Assembly: GCA_002409975.1 (NCBI GenBank)
Contig: DHOO01000081.1
Location: 432 to 20,313 of the forward strand
DNA: 19,882 nt
Direction of reading: 5' to 3'
Source of the DNA: Firmicutes bacterium UBA5388
GTDB taxonomy: Bacteria > Bacillota > UBA4882 > UBA10575
A program made the translations under genes and the position numbers. The notes under the pieces are model-generated. The model did no database searches, was not told where the DNA came from, and saw only the letters and a program-made list of their open reading frames with translations. Positions within the stretch are counted from its first letter, which is position 1, and the number at the start of each line of letters is the position of its first letter. Below, one piece after another: positions 8,672 to 15,247 of the stretch.

Positions 8672-8755
8672 ATGAGTACTACAGAGACACTCCTCAAGAA
8701 GATGGGGAGTGTTGTTAATTTGTATAGTAATTATCCCCATTTTAGGGGAGGATAG
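8672..8755 (+). CDS. Possible 27-aa small protein
   Basis: An ATG at 8672 follows AAAAGG by about eight bases and opens 27 codons (MSTTETLLKKMGSVVNLYSN and seven more residues) to TAG at 8753-8755. It starts 11 bases after the preceding stop, so co-translation is possible. It matches no family I recognise, and it overlaps two hairpins, which argues that the conserved content may be RNA structure. It could equally be chance. Confidence 0.2.
   Translation: MSTTETLLKKMGSVVNLYSNYPHFRGG
8687..8712 (+). terminator. Weak hairpin after the coiled-coil gene
   Basis: ACACTCC (8687-8693) pairs with GGAGTGT (8706-8712) over a 12-base loop. Only a broken T-run follows, so termination would be weak. A second small hairpin, TCCCC/GGGGA with a six-base loop, lies at 8734-8749 and has no T-run. 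Confidence 0.3.
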
Positions 8756-8780
8756 AACGGAGGGAAACTTGATCAGATAG

Positions 8781-8945
8781 AGCTAATTGCGTTGTTCCCA
8801 GATTTAACTATCACATCTAAAGAAATGCCTCCTTTGTTGATTCACCCGCCTTTGATTGACAATACTTTGTAATACTGTCGGTAGGCGGCATGAACAACTT
8901 GCTTGTGTGGTGTGACCACAAATTAAGTTAACATCGCAATTAGCT
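8781..8945 (-). mobile_element. MITE-like element, copy A (terminal inverted repeats)
   Basis: A 165-bp non-coding element. Its ends AGCTAATTGCGTTGTT (8781-8796) and AACATCGCAATTAGCT (8930-8945) are inverted repeats of 16 bp with one mismatch. Bases 8783-8906 match the reverse complement of 14118-14241 with only four differences in 124. The right end (about 8910-8943) also matches the reversed left end of copy B. It holds one hairpin unit (8836-8898). No target-site duplication is evident, and there is no transposase. It sits between the coiled-coil gene and htrA, directly after a short frame (SD GGAGGG, TTG at 8769) that stops at 8778-8780. Orientation is set relative to copy B. Confidence 0.7.
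8836..8898 (-). repeat. 63-bp hairpin unit inside copy A
   Basis: The arms GTTGATTCACCCGCCT (8836-8851) and AGGCGGCATGAACAAC (8883-8898) are imperfect inverted repeats, enclosing an inner stem GACAATA/TACTGTC-like around an ACTTTGTA core. The unit is the reverse complement of 14126-14188 with one difference. Confidence 0.65.
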
Positions 8946-9050
8946 TACATAAGAATTTAATTAAGGAGAAGGAGATTTTCCAGTTGATAGAGAAAAACAA
9001 ATAAAACCAGACTTATTATTGGCGGTCGTTTGTTGCGGAGGTGATAAAAA

Positions 9051-10208
9051 ATGAATCAATTTAAAGTTGAACGTCCATCTTCACGTATTGGATTATTTAC
9101 GCTGTTGATGACTGCGGCTTTTATGGGGGGATTACTGGTTTTACTGGCAGTAAAATATACCGGTCTCGGACAGGCTTTGGTGCTTCCCCCATCTATACAG
9201 CAAGAAGAAGCGAAACCGCCGGAAATCCAACCACCACAGCCTATACAAATGACAGATTATGAGACAGCCACTGTTCGAGTTGTTGATCAAGTAGGACCGA
9301 GTGTAGTGATGATTACGACCACTAGTTTGGTCGAAGTTAAGGATTTTTTCTTTGGTTTGGTCGGTTACCGCCCGGTTCAAGGCTTAGGCTCCGGGGTAAT
9401 CTTCCGGGAGGATGGCCATATCCTTACCAACTATCATGTCATTGAAAATGCTGAAGAGGTGGTAGTTGTATTAAGTGATGGGCGAAAGGTCTCCGCGAAA
9501 CTGATTGGAGCAGATCCAGATAATGATTTGGCTGTTTTAAAGATCGAAGGAAAGGATTTTTCCGTGGCAAAGTTTGGTCGCTCAGAGAATCTCCGGGTTG
9601 GGCAGATGGCGATTGCTATTGGCAACCCCATTGGTGAGGGATTAAAAAATACAGTGACAGTGGGAGTAATTAGTGCGCTTGGCAGAAGTATTGCCACTGG
9701 AGAGCAGTCGGCGTTGCGGGATTTGATTCAGACTGATGCCTCAATTAATCCGGGAAATTCGGGCGGTCCTTTATTGGATAGTGAAGGAAGAGTAATAGGG
9801 ATTAATACGGCGATTATTAAAGAAGCACAAGGGATAGGTTTTGCGATTCCAATAGATAAAGCCGGGGAAACAGCTGACCTGATTATTAAAGGGAAATTAC
9901 GACGTCCAGGAGCGATTGGCATCAGTTATGTGCCATTTGACCAGACAAACAAGAAGTTGATCGAAAAGCGCTTTCGAATTAATCTTCCGGTTGAGCAGGG
10001 TTTTTTAATTACGCAAGTTTTCTCCGGCCCGGCATCAAAAGCTGGTTTGAAAGCTGGGGATATAGTGATCGCGATCAATGGACAAGAAATTACTAAAGGC
10101 GCCAACTTTACAGGTTTGGATTTGAAAGTTGGTGATCGCTTGACGATGGAGATCTATCGAAACGGTCGTAAGCATAAAGTAGAAATGACGGCCGGACCAA
10201 TACAGTAA
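9051..10208 (+). CDS. htrA: HtrA/DegP-family serine protease with PDZ domain
   Basis: A membrane-anchored trypsin-like protease that degrades or refolds damaged extracytoplasmic proteins. The 385 residues hold a short cytoplasmic tail, one transmembrane segment (about 14-35), a Pro-rich linker (46-66), the protease domain (about 70-270) and one PDZ domain (about 290-380). The triad is His129 (NYHV), Asp159 (DNDLAVL) and Ser237 (GNSGGP). One PDZ plus an uncleaved anchor is the Firmicute/DegS-like form. GGAGGTGAT eight bases before the ATG gives a strong start. The ATG overlaps the stop of an open 29-codon stretch (8965-9054) without a standard start. A strong terminator follows, so this looks like a single-gene unit. 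Neighbouring sensor genes suggest envelope-stress control (inference). Confidence 0.95.
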   Translation: MNQFKVERPSSRIGLFTLLMTAAFMGGLLVLLAVKYTGLGQALVLPPSIQQEEAKPPEIQPPQPIQMTDYETATVRVVDQVGPSVVMITTTSLVEVKDFFFGLVGYRPVQGLGSGVIFREDGHILTNYHVIENAEEVVVVLSDGRKVSAKLIGADPDNDLAVLKIEGKDFSVAKFGRSENLRVGQMAIAIGNPIGEGLKNTVTVGVISALGRSIATGEQSALRDLIQTDASINPGNSGGPLLDSEGRVIGINTAIIKEAQGIGFAIPIDKAGETADLIIKGKLRRPGAIGISYVPFDQTNKKLIEKRFRINLPVEQGFLITQVFSGPASKAGLKAGDIVIAINGQEITKGANFTGLDLKVGDRLTMEIYRNGRKHKVEMTAGPIQ

Positions 10209-10214
10209 AACGTG

Positions 10215-10242
10215 AAAAGCCCACTACTTGTGGGCTTTTTTT
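10215..10242 (+). terminator. Strong intrinsic terminator after htrA
   Basis: AAAAGCCCAC (10215-10224) pairs perfectly with GTGGGCTTTT (10230-10239) around TACTT, and the T-run continues to 10242. This is a textbook intrinsic terminator, six bases after the htrA stop. Confidence 0.92.
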
Positions 10243-10416
10243 GCAGACCAGAACTTTTTTCTCGCTTGATAGCAGTACTCTCATATTTTGTAGCTTTCTA
10301 CAAAGGGTAAGCTAAATTTGGTGTCTATCAATGGGATCTAAATATAAGCTTAGCTAAATCTGGTTTTACTCTATGCGTAGAAACAAGAGTAATGTCTCTG
10401 CCGCTTTTGGTCGGAG
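10243..10416. other. Intergenic region between htrA and rlmH
   Basis: No gene is seen. It holds a small perfect hairpin TGTAG-cttt-CTACA near 10290 and two related stretches, AGCTAAATTTGGT and AGCTAAATCTGGT, about 40 bases apart. No convincing promoter or riboswitch could be read. Confidence 0.35.
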
Positions 10417-10491
10417 ATGATCGGCAATAGAAAAGCAGAGGCGCAGCGCATATCTTTAGAAGAAGGTAGTTTGGAAGGGAGGAGCGCGAAG

Positions 10492-10956
10492 ATACTACAT
10501 CTTACAATTTTAGCAGTAGGAAAGATCAAAGAAGACTATTTACGTAAAGGGATTGCCGAGTATCAAAAAAGATTAACTTCTTATGTAAAGTTAAAGTTCT
10601 TAGAAATTCCTGATTCCCCCTTAGTAAAAGATCCGTTCAAAGCCAAAATAGAAGAAGGAAAGAAGATCCTGGAGGCAATGAGGGATAATTCCTTTGTGGC
10701 GGTTTTAGATCCTAGCGGACAGAAGCTCTCTTCAGAAGAACTTGCGCAGTGGTTAGGGGAACGCGAAATGGCTGGAAAAGAAGTGATGCTGATCATTGGT
10801 GGGGCCTCCGGCTTAATCCCAGAAATTTTAGCCCGAGCTAATGATGTATTTTCATTTTCTGATTTAACTTTTCCCCATCAGTTGTTCAGGTTAATATTGA
10901 TGGAACAGTTATACCGGGGATTTAAGATTTTACGCGGAGAGAAATACCATTTATGA
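10492..10956 (+). CDS. rlmH: RlmH, 23S rRNA pseudouridine-1915 N3-methyltransferase
   Basis: A SPOUT-class methyltransferase that methylates pseudouridine 1915 in 23S rRNA helix 69 using S-adenosylmethionine. Visible motifs are the N-terminal LTILAVGKIKEDYL, the SAM-binding loop IIGGASGL, and the C-terminal FPHQLFRLILMEQLYRGFKI ending RGEKYHL. The start is unclear. The frame is open from ATG 10417, giving 179 aa, too long. The family usually has 155-160 aa and starts just before TILAVGK. GGGAGGAG (10477-10484) lies seven bases before ATA at 10492, which gives 154 aa; TTG at 10471 gives 161 aa with a weaker AGAAGG site. ATA is used here, with TTG 10471 as the conservative alternative. A terminator follows. 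Confidence 0.93.
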   Translation: MLHLTILAVGKIKEDYLRKGIAEYQKRLTSYVKLKFLEIPDSPLVKDPFKAKIEEGKKILEAMRDNSFVAVLDPSGQKLSSEELAQWLGEREMAGKEVMLIIGGASGLIPEILARANDVFSFSDLTFPHQLFRLILMEQLYRGFKILRGEKYHL

Positions 10957-10971
10957 TCTAACTTCTCCCCC

Positions 10972-11001
10972 AAAAGTAGGAGTTGAAACTCCTACTTTTT
11001 T
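10972..11001 (+). terminator. Strong intrinsic terminator after rlmH
   Basis: AAAAGTAGGAGT (10972-10983) pairs perfectly with ACTCCTACTTTT (10988-10999) over a TGAA loop, and the T-run reaches 11001. It ends rlmH transcription and separates it from the response regulator. Confidence 0.92.
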
Positions 11002-11075
11002 CTTAGTAATTTTGCAGTTTTAGTAGATGCAGTCGGGGAAGAGTTCAAGTATAATTACAGTAAGGAGGTGGCGGT

Positions 11076-11705
11076 TTGATCCAAGTCTATATCGTAGATG
11101 ACCATCCCTTTGTACGGGAGGGTTTAAAAACGTTCCTCGGTGCTCAACAGGGGATAGAGCTGGTGGGAGAGGCCGGGAGTGGAGAAGAGGCTTTAACAGA
11201 GATTCAAGCATTACAACCTGAGATTGTGGTCGTGGATCTGCATTTGCCCGGGATGGGCGGGGTGGAGTTGACCAGAAAAATTCGCGAGGTTTGTGTAAAT
11301 GCTAAAATAATTATTCTTTCCAGCTTTTCTGAAGAAGATGAGGTGATAGACGCCATCGAGGCTGGAGCTCTGAGTTATCTACTGAAAGATTCCTCTCCGG
11401 CAAAACTGGTTGAAGCAATTCAGGCCGCCCAGTTAGGAGAACCTGTTTTACATCCTCGGATTGCTAAAAGATTAATGCAGAGAGTGCGACGGCAAGAACC
11501 GGCCGGGGAGCAACTTACTGTTAAGGAAAAAGAAGTGTTAGCTTTATTGATCCAGGGACGATCCAATAAAGAGATGGCCGGCGAATTATGGGTTTCCGAC
11601 ACGACAATTAAGAGTCACGTTAGCAGTATTCTCCGTAAATTAGAGGTAAATGATCGTACCCAGGCGGTGATCAAAGCCATGAAAGAGAGGTTACTAGAGA
11701 AATGA
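11076..11705 (+). CDS. NarL/FixJ-family response regulator
   Basis: A two-component DNA-binding regulator of 209 aa. The receiver domain (1-118) has the acidic pair Asp8/Asp9, the phospho-acceptor Asp54 (VVVDLHLPGMGG), the switch Ser82/Ser83 and Lys104 (YLLKDSSP). The LuxR-type helix-turn-helix (about 146-205) reads LTVKEKEVLALLIQGRSNKE then TTIKSHVSSILRKLEV. TTG at 11076 is chosen because AAGGAGG lies seven bases upstream and it gives the standard MIQVYIVDDHPFVREGL. The stop overlaps the ATG of the decayed kinase (ATGA), so the two were coupled. Its working partner today is probably the intact kinase at 12652-13689. Targets cannot be seen; nearby htrA is a candidate by position only. Confidence 0.93.
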   Translation: MIQVYIVDDHPFVREGLKTFLGAQQGIELVGEAGSGEEALTEIQALQPEIVVVDLHLPGMGGVELTRKIREVCVNAKIIILSSFSEEDEVIDAIEAGALSYLLKDSSPAKLVEAIQAAQLGEPVLHPRIAKRLMQRVRRQEPAGEQLTVKEKEVLALLIQGRSNKEMAGELWVSDTTIKSHVSSILRKLEVNDRTQAVIKAMKERLLEK

Positions 11706-12621
11706 ACTCTGCGGCTTTGAGTAATCGTAATAAAGAAATGCTCAAAGATGCCGGGAGAGGAGCGCTCTTTGGAATCGGTATTGGTTTTGCCTTTCGGTTA
11801 GCATTAGTTGGGATGCCGACTAATCTCCTGGATTGGCTGGCCACTTCGGTTTTTGGGATGGTGATCGGATTTGCGCTTACCTTAAGTATTGAATTTATGA
11901 CGAAGTTGATTCTTCTCTTCCTGCCTAGTTTAGGAATGTGTCTCTCCTTCCATTTTTTGTTGGATTTTATGGTAGGTTTTGGGGTTTTCTATAGTATTGC
12001 TTATTTTTCCGAGCCATTCGGATTTGAGCGAGAGAATATCTTTCATTACAGTGTAGCAGTGGCAATCTCTGCAGCGATGATAGGTTTGTTCTTTCTTTTT
12101 ATGGGAGAAACAGAAGAAAAGATCCGTTTGGAAGAGGAGAATAAAAGATTGGCGGTATTAGAAGAACGTAATAGGGTAGCCCGAGAACTACATGATTCGG
12201 TCGCACAAGCCTTATTTGGGATTAATTTACATCTTAGCACTATAGATTATCTAAACAAACATCAGCCCCAAGATTTACCAAAGGTTATTGCGCAATTGCA
12301 GGAGATGGTGGTAGAGATCCAGGCGGAAATGAGGTTAATGATTTACGAATTAAAACCTACAATTTTTGTGGAAAAAGGTTTTTCCGAAAGCAAAGCATAC
12401 TCAAGCCTTAACCATTCAGGTGAGAGTAGAAATAACCAGGGAGGGAACAGGGAAATTGATCATTAAGGATGATAGAGAAGAGCTTGAGAGGATTATGTTT
12501 CAAAATAACAAAGAGCTCTACAAAGGATGGAAGAACGGTTAGCAGAAACTAATGGTACGGTGCGAATCGATACTGTGGCTGCAAAGGAACTATTTTGACG
12601 GTGGTTTTTAATGATCTTTAA
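11702..12621 (+). pseudogene. Decayed sensor histidine kinase (HisKA_3 type)
   Basis: The first 254 codons (stop at 12464-12466) encode about four membrane segments (17-135), a linker and the HisKA_3 box RELHDSVAQALFG with His164. After YELKPTIFVEKGFSE the kinase homology stops in frame. The missing ATP-binding domain is visible as scraps in other frames: HTQALTIQVRVEITREGTG with LIIKDD, then MEERLAETNGTVRIDTV, then KGTILTVVFND ending at 12621. Against the intact paralog this implies loss of about 50 codons, including the N-box, plus at least three frame changes. The product can keep the sensor and phospho-accepting His but cannot bind ATP. It overlaps the regulator stop (ATGA) and is paralogous to the next gene. 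A functional truncated sensor is possible but less likely. Confidence 0.85.
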
Positions 12622-12651
12622 AAACAGAGAGCGCGTTTCGGAGGGGAAAAG

Positions 12652-13689
12652 ATGAAACGGTTAGATGTTCATGCTTTAGTGAGTGATGGTGTAAAGGGCG
12701 CGTTGATCGGAATCGGGATCTCAGCGGTATTCATGTTGATTAGTATTGGTTTTCCCACCTCCGTTTTGAATTGGATATTTTTAATTGGTTTCGGTTTGGG
12801 AATTGGATTTTTATTGACGGTTGGTAATGAGCTGGTTGGCATAGTAATCCAATATTTTTTCCCGGTTCTGAAGAAGTGGAGGCTGTTTAATTGTTTTCTT
12901 ACTTTTCCTGTCAGCACGGTTCTTTTTTATCTGATCTTTAGTTTGTTTTACTGCTGGATACCTTTTCGGGAAAGGCTTACTTACAGTATGGGAGCGGGAA
13001 TCGCTTCAACTATGGTGGGGCTTTTTTTTATCTATGCGCAGGAAAAAGAGGAAAGAATTCGGTTGGAACAGGAGAATCGGAGATTGGCGGTGTTAGAGGA
13101 GAGACATCGAATTGCCCGGGAGTTACATGACTCGGTCTCTCAAAATCTCTTTGGCATCAGTTTACACCTTAATACTTTTGAGTATTTGCGCAAACAGAAT
13201 CCGGAAGCCTTTCGCAAGAGTGTCCGGCAGTTACGAGAGATGGTAACCGAAACTCAGGTGGAGATGGGGTTATTAGTCTATGAATTAAGACCGGTGGTTA
13301 TGGAGAAGGGATTTTATGAAGCTTTGGAGAGCTTAAGTGGACTATATCGAGCTCGTTATAGATTGAGTATTACTACCTGCTTTAAAGGCAATGAGGAAAA
13401 CCTAAAAGGTGGTGTTCAAACCGCATTATACCGGGTGACACAAGAAGCTTTGAATAATATCGTAAAACACGCCAAGGCCAGATTTGTACAGGTGGAAATG
13501 GAGATCGGGCCTCAAGGAAATGGGATTTTGCTCATCCGTGATGATGGACAGGGGTTTGACAAGGAAGAGAGTAGCAGAAAAATCTGTTACGGGTTGCGGG
13601 GAATGAAGGAGCGTGTTAGTGAGCTTAATGGTGAAGTGAAGATTAATTCAGTAAAAGGTAAAGGAACCACGGTTACAGTGTTTTTTTAA
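12652..13689 (+). CDS. Sensor histidine kinase, NarX/DesK-like (HisKA_3)
   Basis: An intact membrane sensor kinase, 345 aa. About four membrane segments occupy residues 14-128 with almost no extracellular loop, suggesting a signal sensed in or at the membrane. A charged linker (130-155) leads to HisKA_3 with the phospho-acceptor His159 (ARELHDSVSQ). The ATPase domain has the N-box QEALNNIVKH (264-273), DDGQGFD (297-303), GLRGMKER (314-321) and GKGTT (336-340). GGAGG lies eight bases before the ATG. It resembles the decayed kinase upstream along its whole length, so the pair arose by duplication, and it should phosphorylate the NarL-type regulator at 11076-11705. The ligand is unknown. A terminator follows. 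Confidence 0.93.
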   Translation: MKRLDVHALVSDGVKGALIGIGISAVFMLISIGFPTSVLNWIFLIGFGLGIGFLLTVGNELVGIVIQYFFPVLKKWRLFNCFLTFPVSTVLFYLIFSLFYCWIPFRERLTYSMGAGIASTMVGLFFIYAQEKEERIRLEQENRRLAVLEERHRIARELHDSVSQNLFGISLHLNTFEYLRKQNPEAFRKSVRQLREMVTETQVEMGLLVYELRPVVMEKGFYEALESLSGLYRARYRLSITTCFKGNEENLKGGVQTALYRVTQEALNNIVKHAKARFVQVEMEIGPQGNGILLIRDDGQGFDKEESSRKICYGLRGMKERVSELNGEVKINSVKGKGTTVTVFF

Positions 13690-13717
13690 CATATATTATG
13701 AAACGAATTTTCTTTTT

Positions 13718-13744
13718 AAAACTCTGCTTGAAGCAGGGTTTTTT
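13718..13744 (+). terminator. Intrinsic terminator after the histidine kinase
   Basis: AAAACTCTGCT (13718-13728) pairs with AGCAGGGTTTT (13732-13742) over a TGA loop with one U-G pair, and six Ts end at 13744. It closes the two-component unit. Confidence 0.88.
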
Positions 13745-13997
13745 AATAGAAAAATAATGGAAGTATTAGGATGAAAGCGAGTAATAAGCGATAAGCAGCA
13801 AGCTCCTCTCTGCTTTTTACCTCCTATTTCTCAATCCTGAGTAACGAGCGCTCTCCTCCCAAAGTAGGAGAAAATTCCCCTCCGAATTGGCGGTGGGAAG
13901 TTCAACCCCTCAGTGGAGGTAGGACAAACACATTTATTCTATACTTAAAAGCAGATGACAATTTAGTCCATGAAGCAAACATTATTTTGGAATAAAA
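13745..13997. other. Gene-free stretch with several small palindromes
   Basis: About 250 bases without a supportable frame. Bases 13852-13871 form TCTCCT/AGGAGA, and 13876-13920 holds CCCCTCC, GGCGGTGGG, and CCCCTC followed by GGAGG, giving overlapping short stems. The AATAAGCGATAAGC near 13782 looks like intergenic low-complexity repeats. It may be a decayed repeat element but matches nothing else in the window. Confidence 0.3.
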
Positions 13998-14057
13998 CTA
14001 ATTGCGTTGTTATCTTAATTTGAGGTCACCCCAGAATATATAGTGTGTTGCTTGTAA

Positions 14058-14119
14058 GTCGTTCATCTGGCTACCACCCGCATCACAAAGTGATTTAAAT
14101 CAAAGCCAGGTGAATCGAC
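14058..14119 (+). repeat. 62-bp hairpin unit 1 of copy B
   Basis: GTCGTTCATCTGGCT (14058-14072) pairs with AGCCAGGTGAATCGAC (14104-14119): 15 pairs with one wobble and one bulged base. An inner stem ATCAC-aaa-GTGAT sits in the loop. It differs from unit 2 at several paired positions, mostly in compensating ways. Confidence 0.7.
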
Positions 14120-14125
14120 AAGCAA

Positions 14126-14188
14126 GTTGTTCATGCCGCCTACCGACAGTATTACAAAGTATTGTCAATCAAAGGCGGGTGAAACAAC
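14126..14188 (+). repeat. 63-bp hairpin unit 2 of copy B
   Basis: GTTGTTCATGCCGCCT (14126-14141) faces AGGCGGGTGAAACAAC (14173-14188), with CCGCCT/AGGCGG as the firm core. An inner stem GACAGTA/TATTGTC is in the loop. CTACC after the left arm, ACAAAGT in the inner loop and AATCAAAG before the right arm are shared with unit 1. Confidence 0.7.
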
Positions 14189-14268
14189 AAAGGAGGCATT
14201 TCTTTAGAAGTAATAGTTGAATCTGGGAACAACGCAATTAGCCCAAGATGGGGAGGGAAAGATTTAAG

Positions 14269-15054
14269 ATGAAAAAAAATAATCTAAAGTCAGGTCGGAG
14301 CGAAGGAATGATTGTAAGTATGCTATTATTCTCTTTATTAGTAAGTATTGGACTGGAGGCAGTTACGAAACCCAGCATTCAGGAAGAGGTGTTGACACAA
14401 GGAATAACCTCGTTTTTAACTGGTCGAAGAATGTTTTATAATGCAGAAGCAATGAGCGCGGAGGCAAACGAAGAGTTGCAAGTGGCCAGAGGGTATTTTC
14501 TGCGCTTGTCTGAGGGGTTTGAGCAATACTATTGGTTAGCAAAGGTAAATTTTGTTGTCGCAGAATTGGAGGAAGCTAGAGGAGAGAAGCGGGCAGCGGC
14601 GCGTGCTTTTACTGAAAGTGGCCAGTGGGCGGAGAAAGCTCTAAAATGCAACCAAGGTTCAAGTGAAGCTCATCGACTCTTGGCGGATTCATATATGAGG
14701 CTAATGAATTATAACGGAACTATTTATTTGATGAGTAAAGGTCCCCAGGCTATGAAGTTACTTAATAAGGCGATTAGTCTTGATAAGAAAAATTATGCCG
14801 CTTTTAATTCACTGGCCACTTATTACTTAAATGCGCCGGCAATTGGTGGTGGAAGTGTGGACAAGGGAATAGAAGCCTTGCGGAAAGCCTTGGAGAGCAG
14901 CGACGAATTTGATAATTTCCTTTCTTATGTATGGCTCGGTTATGCTTACCGTCTGGCAAAGAAGGAGGATGAGGCTAGAAACTATTTCTTAAAAGCTTTG
15001 GAGATTTATCCTCGTAGTCCATGGGCGATGGGATGGTTAAACGAAATTAAGTAA
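14269..15054 (+). CDS. Exported tetratricopeptide-repeat protein
   Basis: A 261-aa protein with an N-terminal hydrophobic segment (about residues 13-32, after a Lys/Arg-rich start) that acts as a signal or anchor, so it should sit in the periplasm or on the inner membrane. The rest is helical with TPR-like repeats, clearest in SSEAHRLLADSYMRL, NYAAFNSLATYYLNAP and YVWLGYAYRLAKKEDEARNY, the last followed by FLKALEIYPRSPWA. The phrase YYLNAPAIGGGSVDKGIEAL is typical of a subgroup of secreted TPR proteins. ATG at 14269 is preferred (GGGGAGG upstream, proper signal start); an in-frame ATG at 14248 lies in the ribosome site. It leads the ABC/Omp85 cluster and may act as an adaptor there (inference). 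No catalytic motif is visible. Confidence 0.8.
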   Translation: MKKNNLKSGRSEGMIVSMLLFSLLVSIGLEAVTKPSIQEEVLTQGITSFLTGRRMFYNAEAMSAEANEELQVARGYFLRLSEGFEQYYWLAKVNFVVAELEEARGEKRAAARAFTESGQWAEKALKCNQGSSEAHRLLADSYMRLMNYNGTIYLMSKGPQAMKLLNKAISLDKKNYAAFNSLATYYLNAPAIGGGSVDKGIEALRKALESSDEFDNFLSYVWLGYAYRLAKKEDEARNYFLKALEIYPRSPWAMGWLNEIK

Positions 15055-15070
15055 GGTAAATCCTTGCTTT
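15049..15070 (+). terminator. Weak AT-rich hairpin at the TPR gene stop
   Basis: AAGTAAGG (15049-15056) pairs with CCTTGCTT (15062-15069) over TAAAT, with one U-G pair, and overlaps the stop codon. Few Ts follow, so termination would be partial at best, perhaps setting a ratio between the TPR gene and the ABC genes. Confidence 0.3.
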
Positions 15071-15092
15071 ATTAAAACATGAGGGTAATAGT

Positions 15093-15106
15093 AAGGAAAT
15101 TTCCTT
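15093..15106. promoter_or_regulatory. Perfect 14-bp palindrome, operator candidate
   Basis: AAGGAAATTTCCTT is an exact palindrome, flanked by GT on the left and TAC on the right, so the symmetry nearly continues. It lies in the 222-base gap between the TPR gene and the ABC ATPase. A dimeric repressor or activator site is the simplest reading. No clear -35/-10 pair is seen beside it. Confidence 0.35.
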
Positions 15107-15121
15107 TACCACGAAATTAGG

Positions 15122-15247
15122 ATGAACCAAGAGTTCGAAAAAATAAGCGAAGAACTGCTTATCGCATTATCATGTAAGCTTTTTAGGATCTGCATGGCGG
15201 ATGGTAAAGTTGTTTTGGAAAAAACAACTGATGATAATGGTAGGTGA
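15122..15247 (+). CDS. Possible 41-aa small protein upstream of the ABC ATPase
   Basis: ATG at 15122 opens 41 codons (start MNQEFEKISEELLIALSCKL, end EKTTDDNGR) to TGA at 15245-15247, ending 29 bases before the ATPase start. The ribosome site (TTAGG) is poor. No family is recognised, and it could be a gene relic or a chance frame in an otherwise gene-free gap. Confidence 0.25.
   Translation: MNQEFEKISEELLIALSCKLFRICMADGKVVLEKTTDDNGR

Larger units (their letters stand above)
13998..14241 (+). mobile_element. MITE-like element, copy B (terminal inverted repeats)
   Basis: A 244-bp element with perfect 14-bp terminal inverted repeats CTAATTGCGTTGTT (13998-14011) and AACAACGCAATTAG (14228-14241). 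It carries two hairpin units in tandem (14058-14119 and 14126-14188), whereas copy A has one. The right 124 bases match copy A in reverse orientation with four differences, and the left end matches copy A's right end. It has no reading frame for a transposase and no clear target duplication. Its right end lies 27 bases before the preferred start of the TPR gene, so it forms the upstream region of the envelope cluster. Confidence 0.75.

Noticed and set aside
8731..8739. TTATCCCCA as a DnaA box.
   Set aside because: It is a single copy with one mismatch, and the bases are part of a small TCCCC/GGGGA hairpin; no cluster of boxes exists.
8769..8780. GGAGGG followed by TTG as the start of a gene.
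   Set aside because: The frame stops after three codons, directly before element A; at most it is a remnant.
11050..11055. Exact TATAAT upstream of the response regulator.
   Set aside because: Transcription would start at the ribosome-binding site itself, and no -35 is found at the proper distance.
14053..14190. The tandem repeat units as a CRISPR array.
   Set aside because: There are only two units, internally palindromic over their full length, with a six-base linker and no unique spacers or cas genes.
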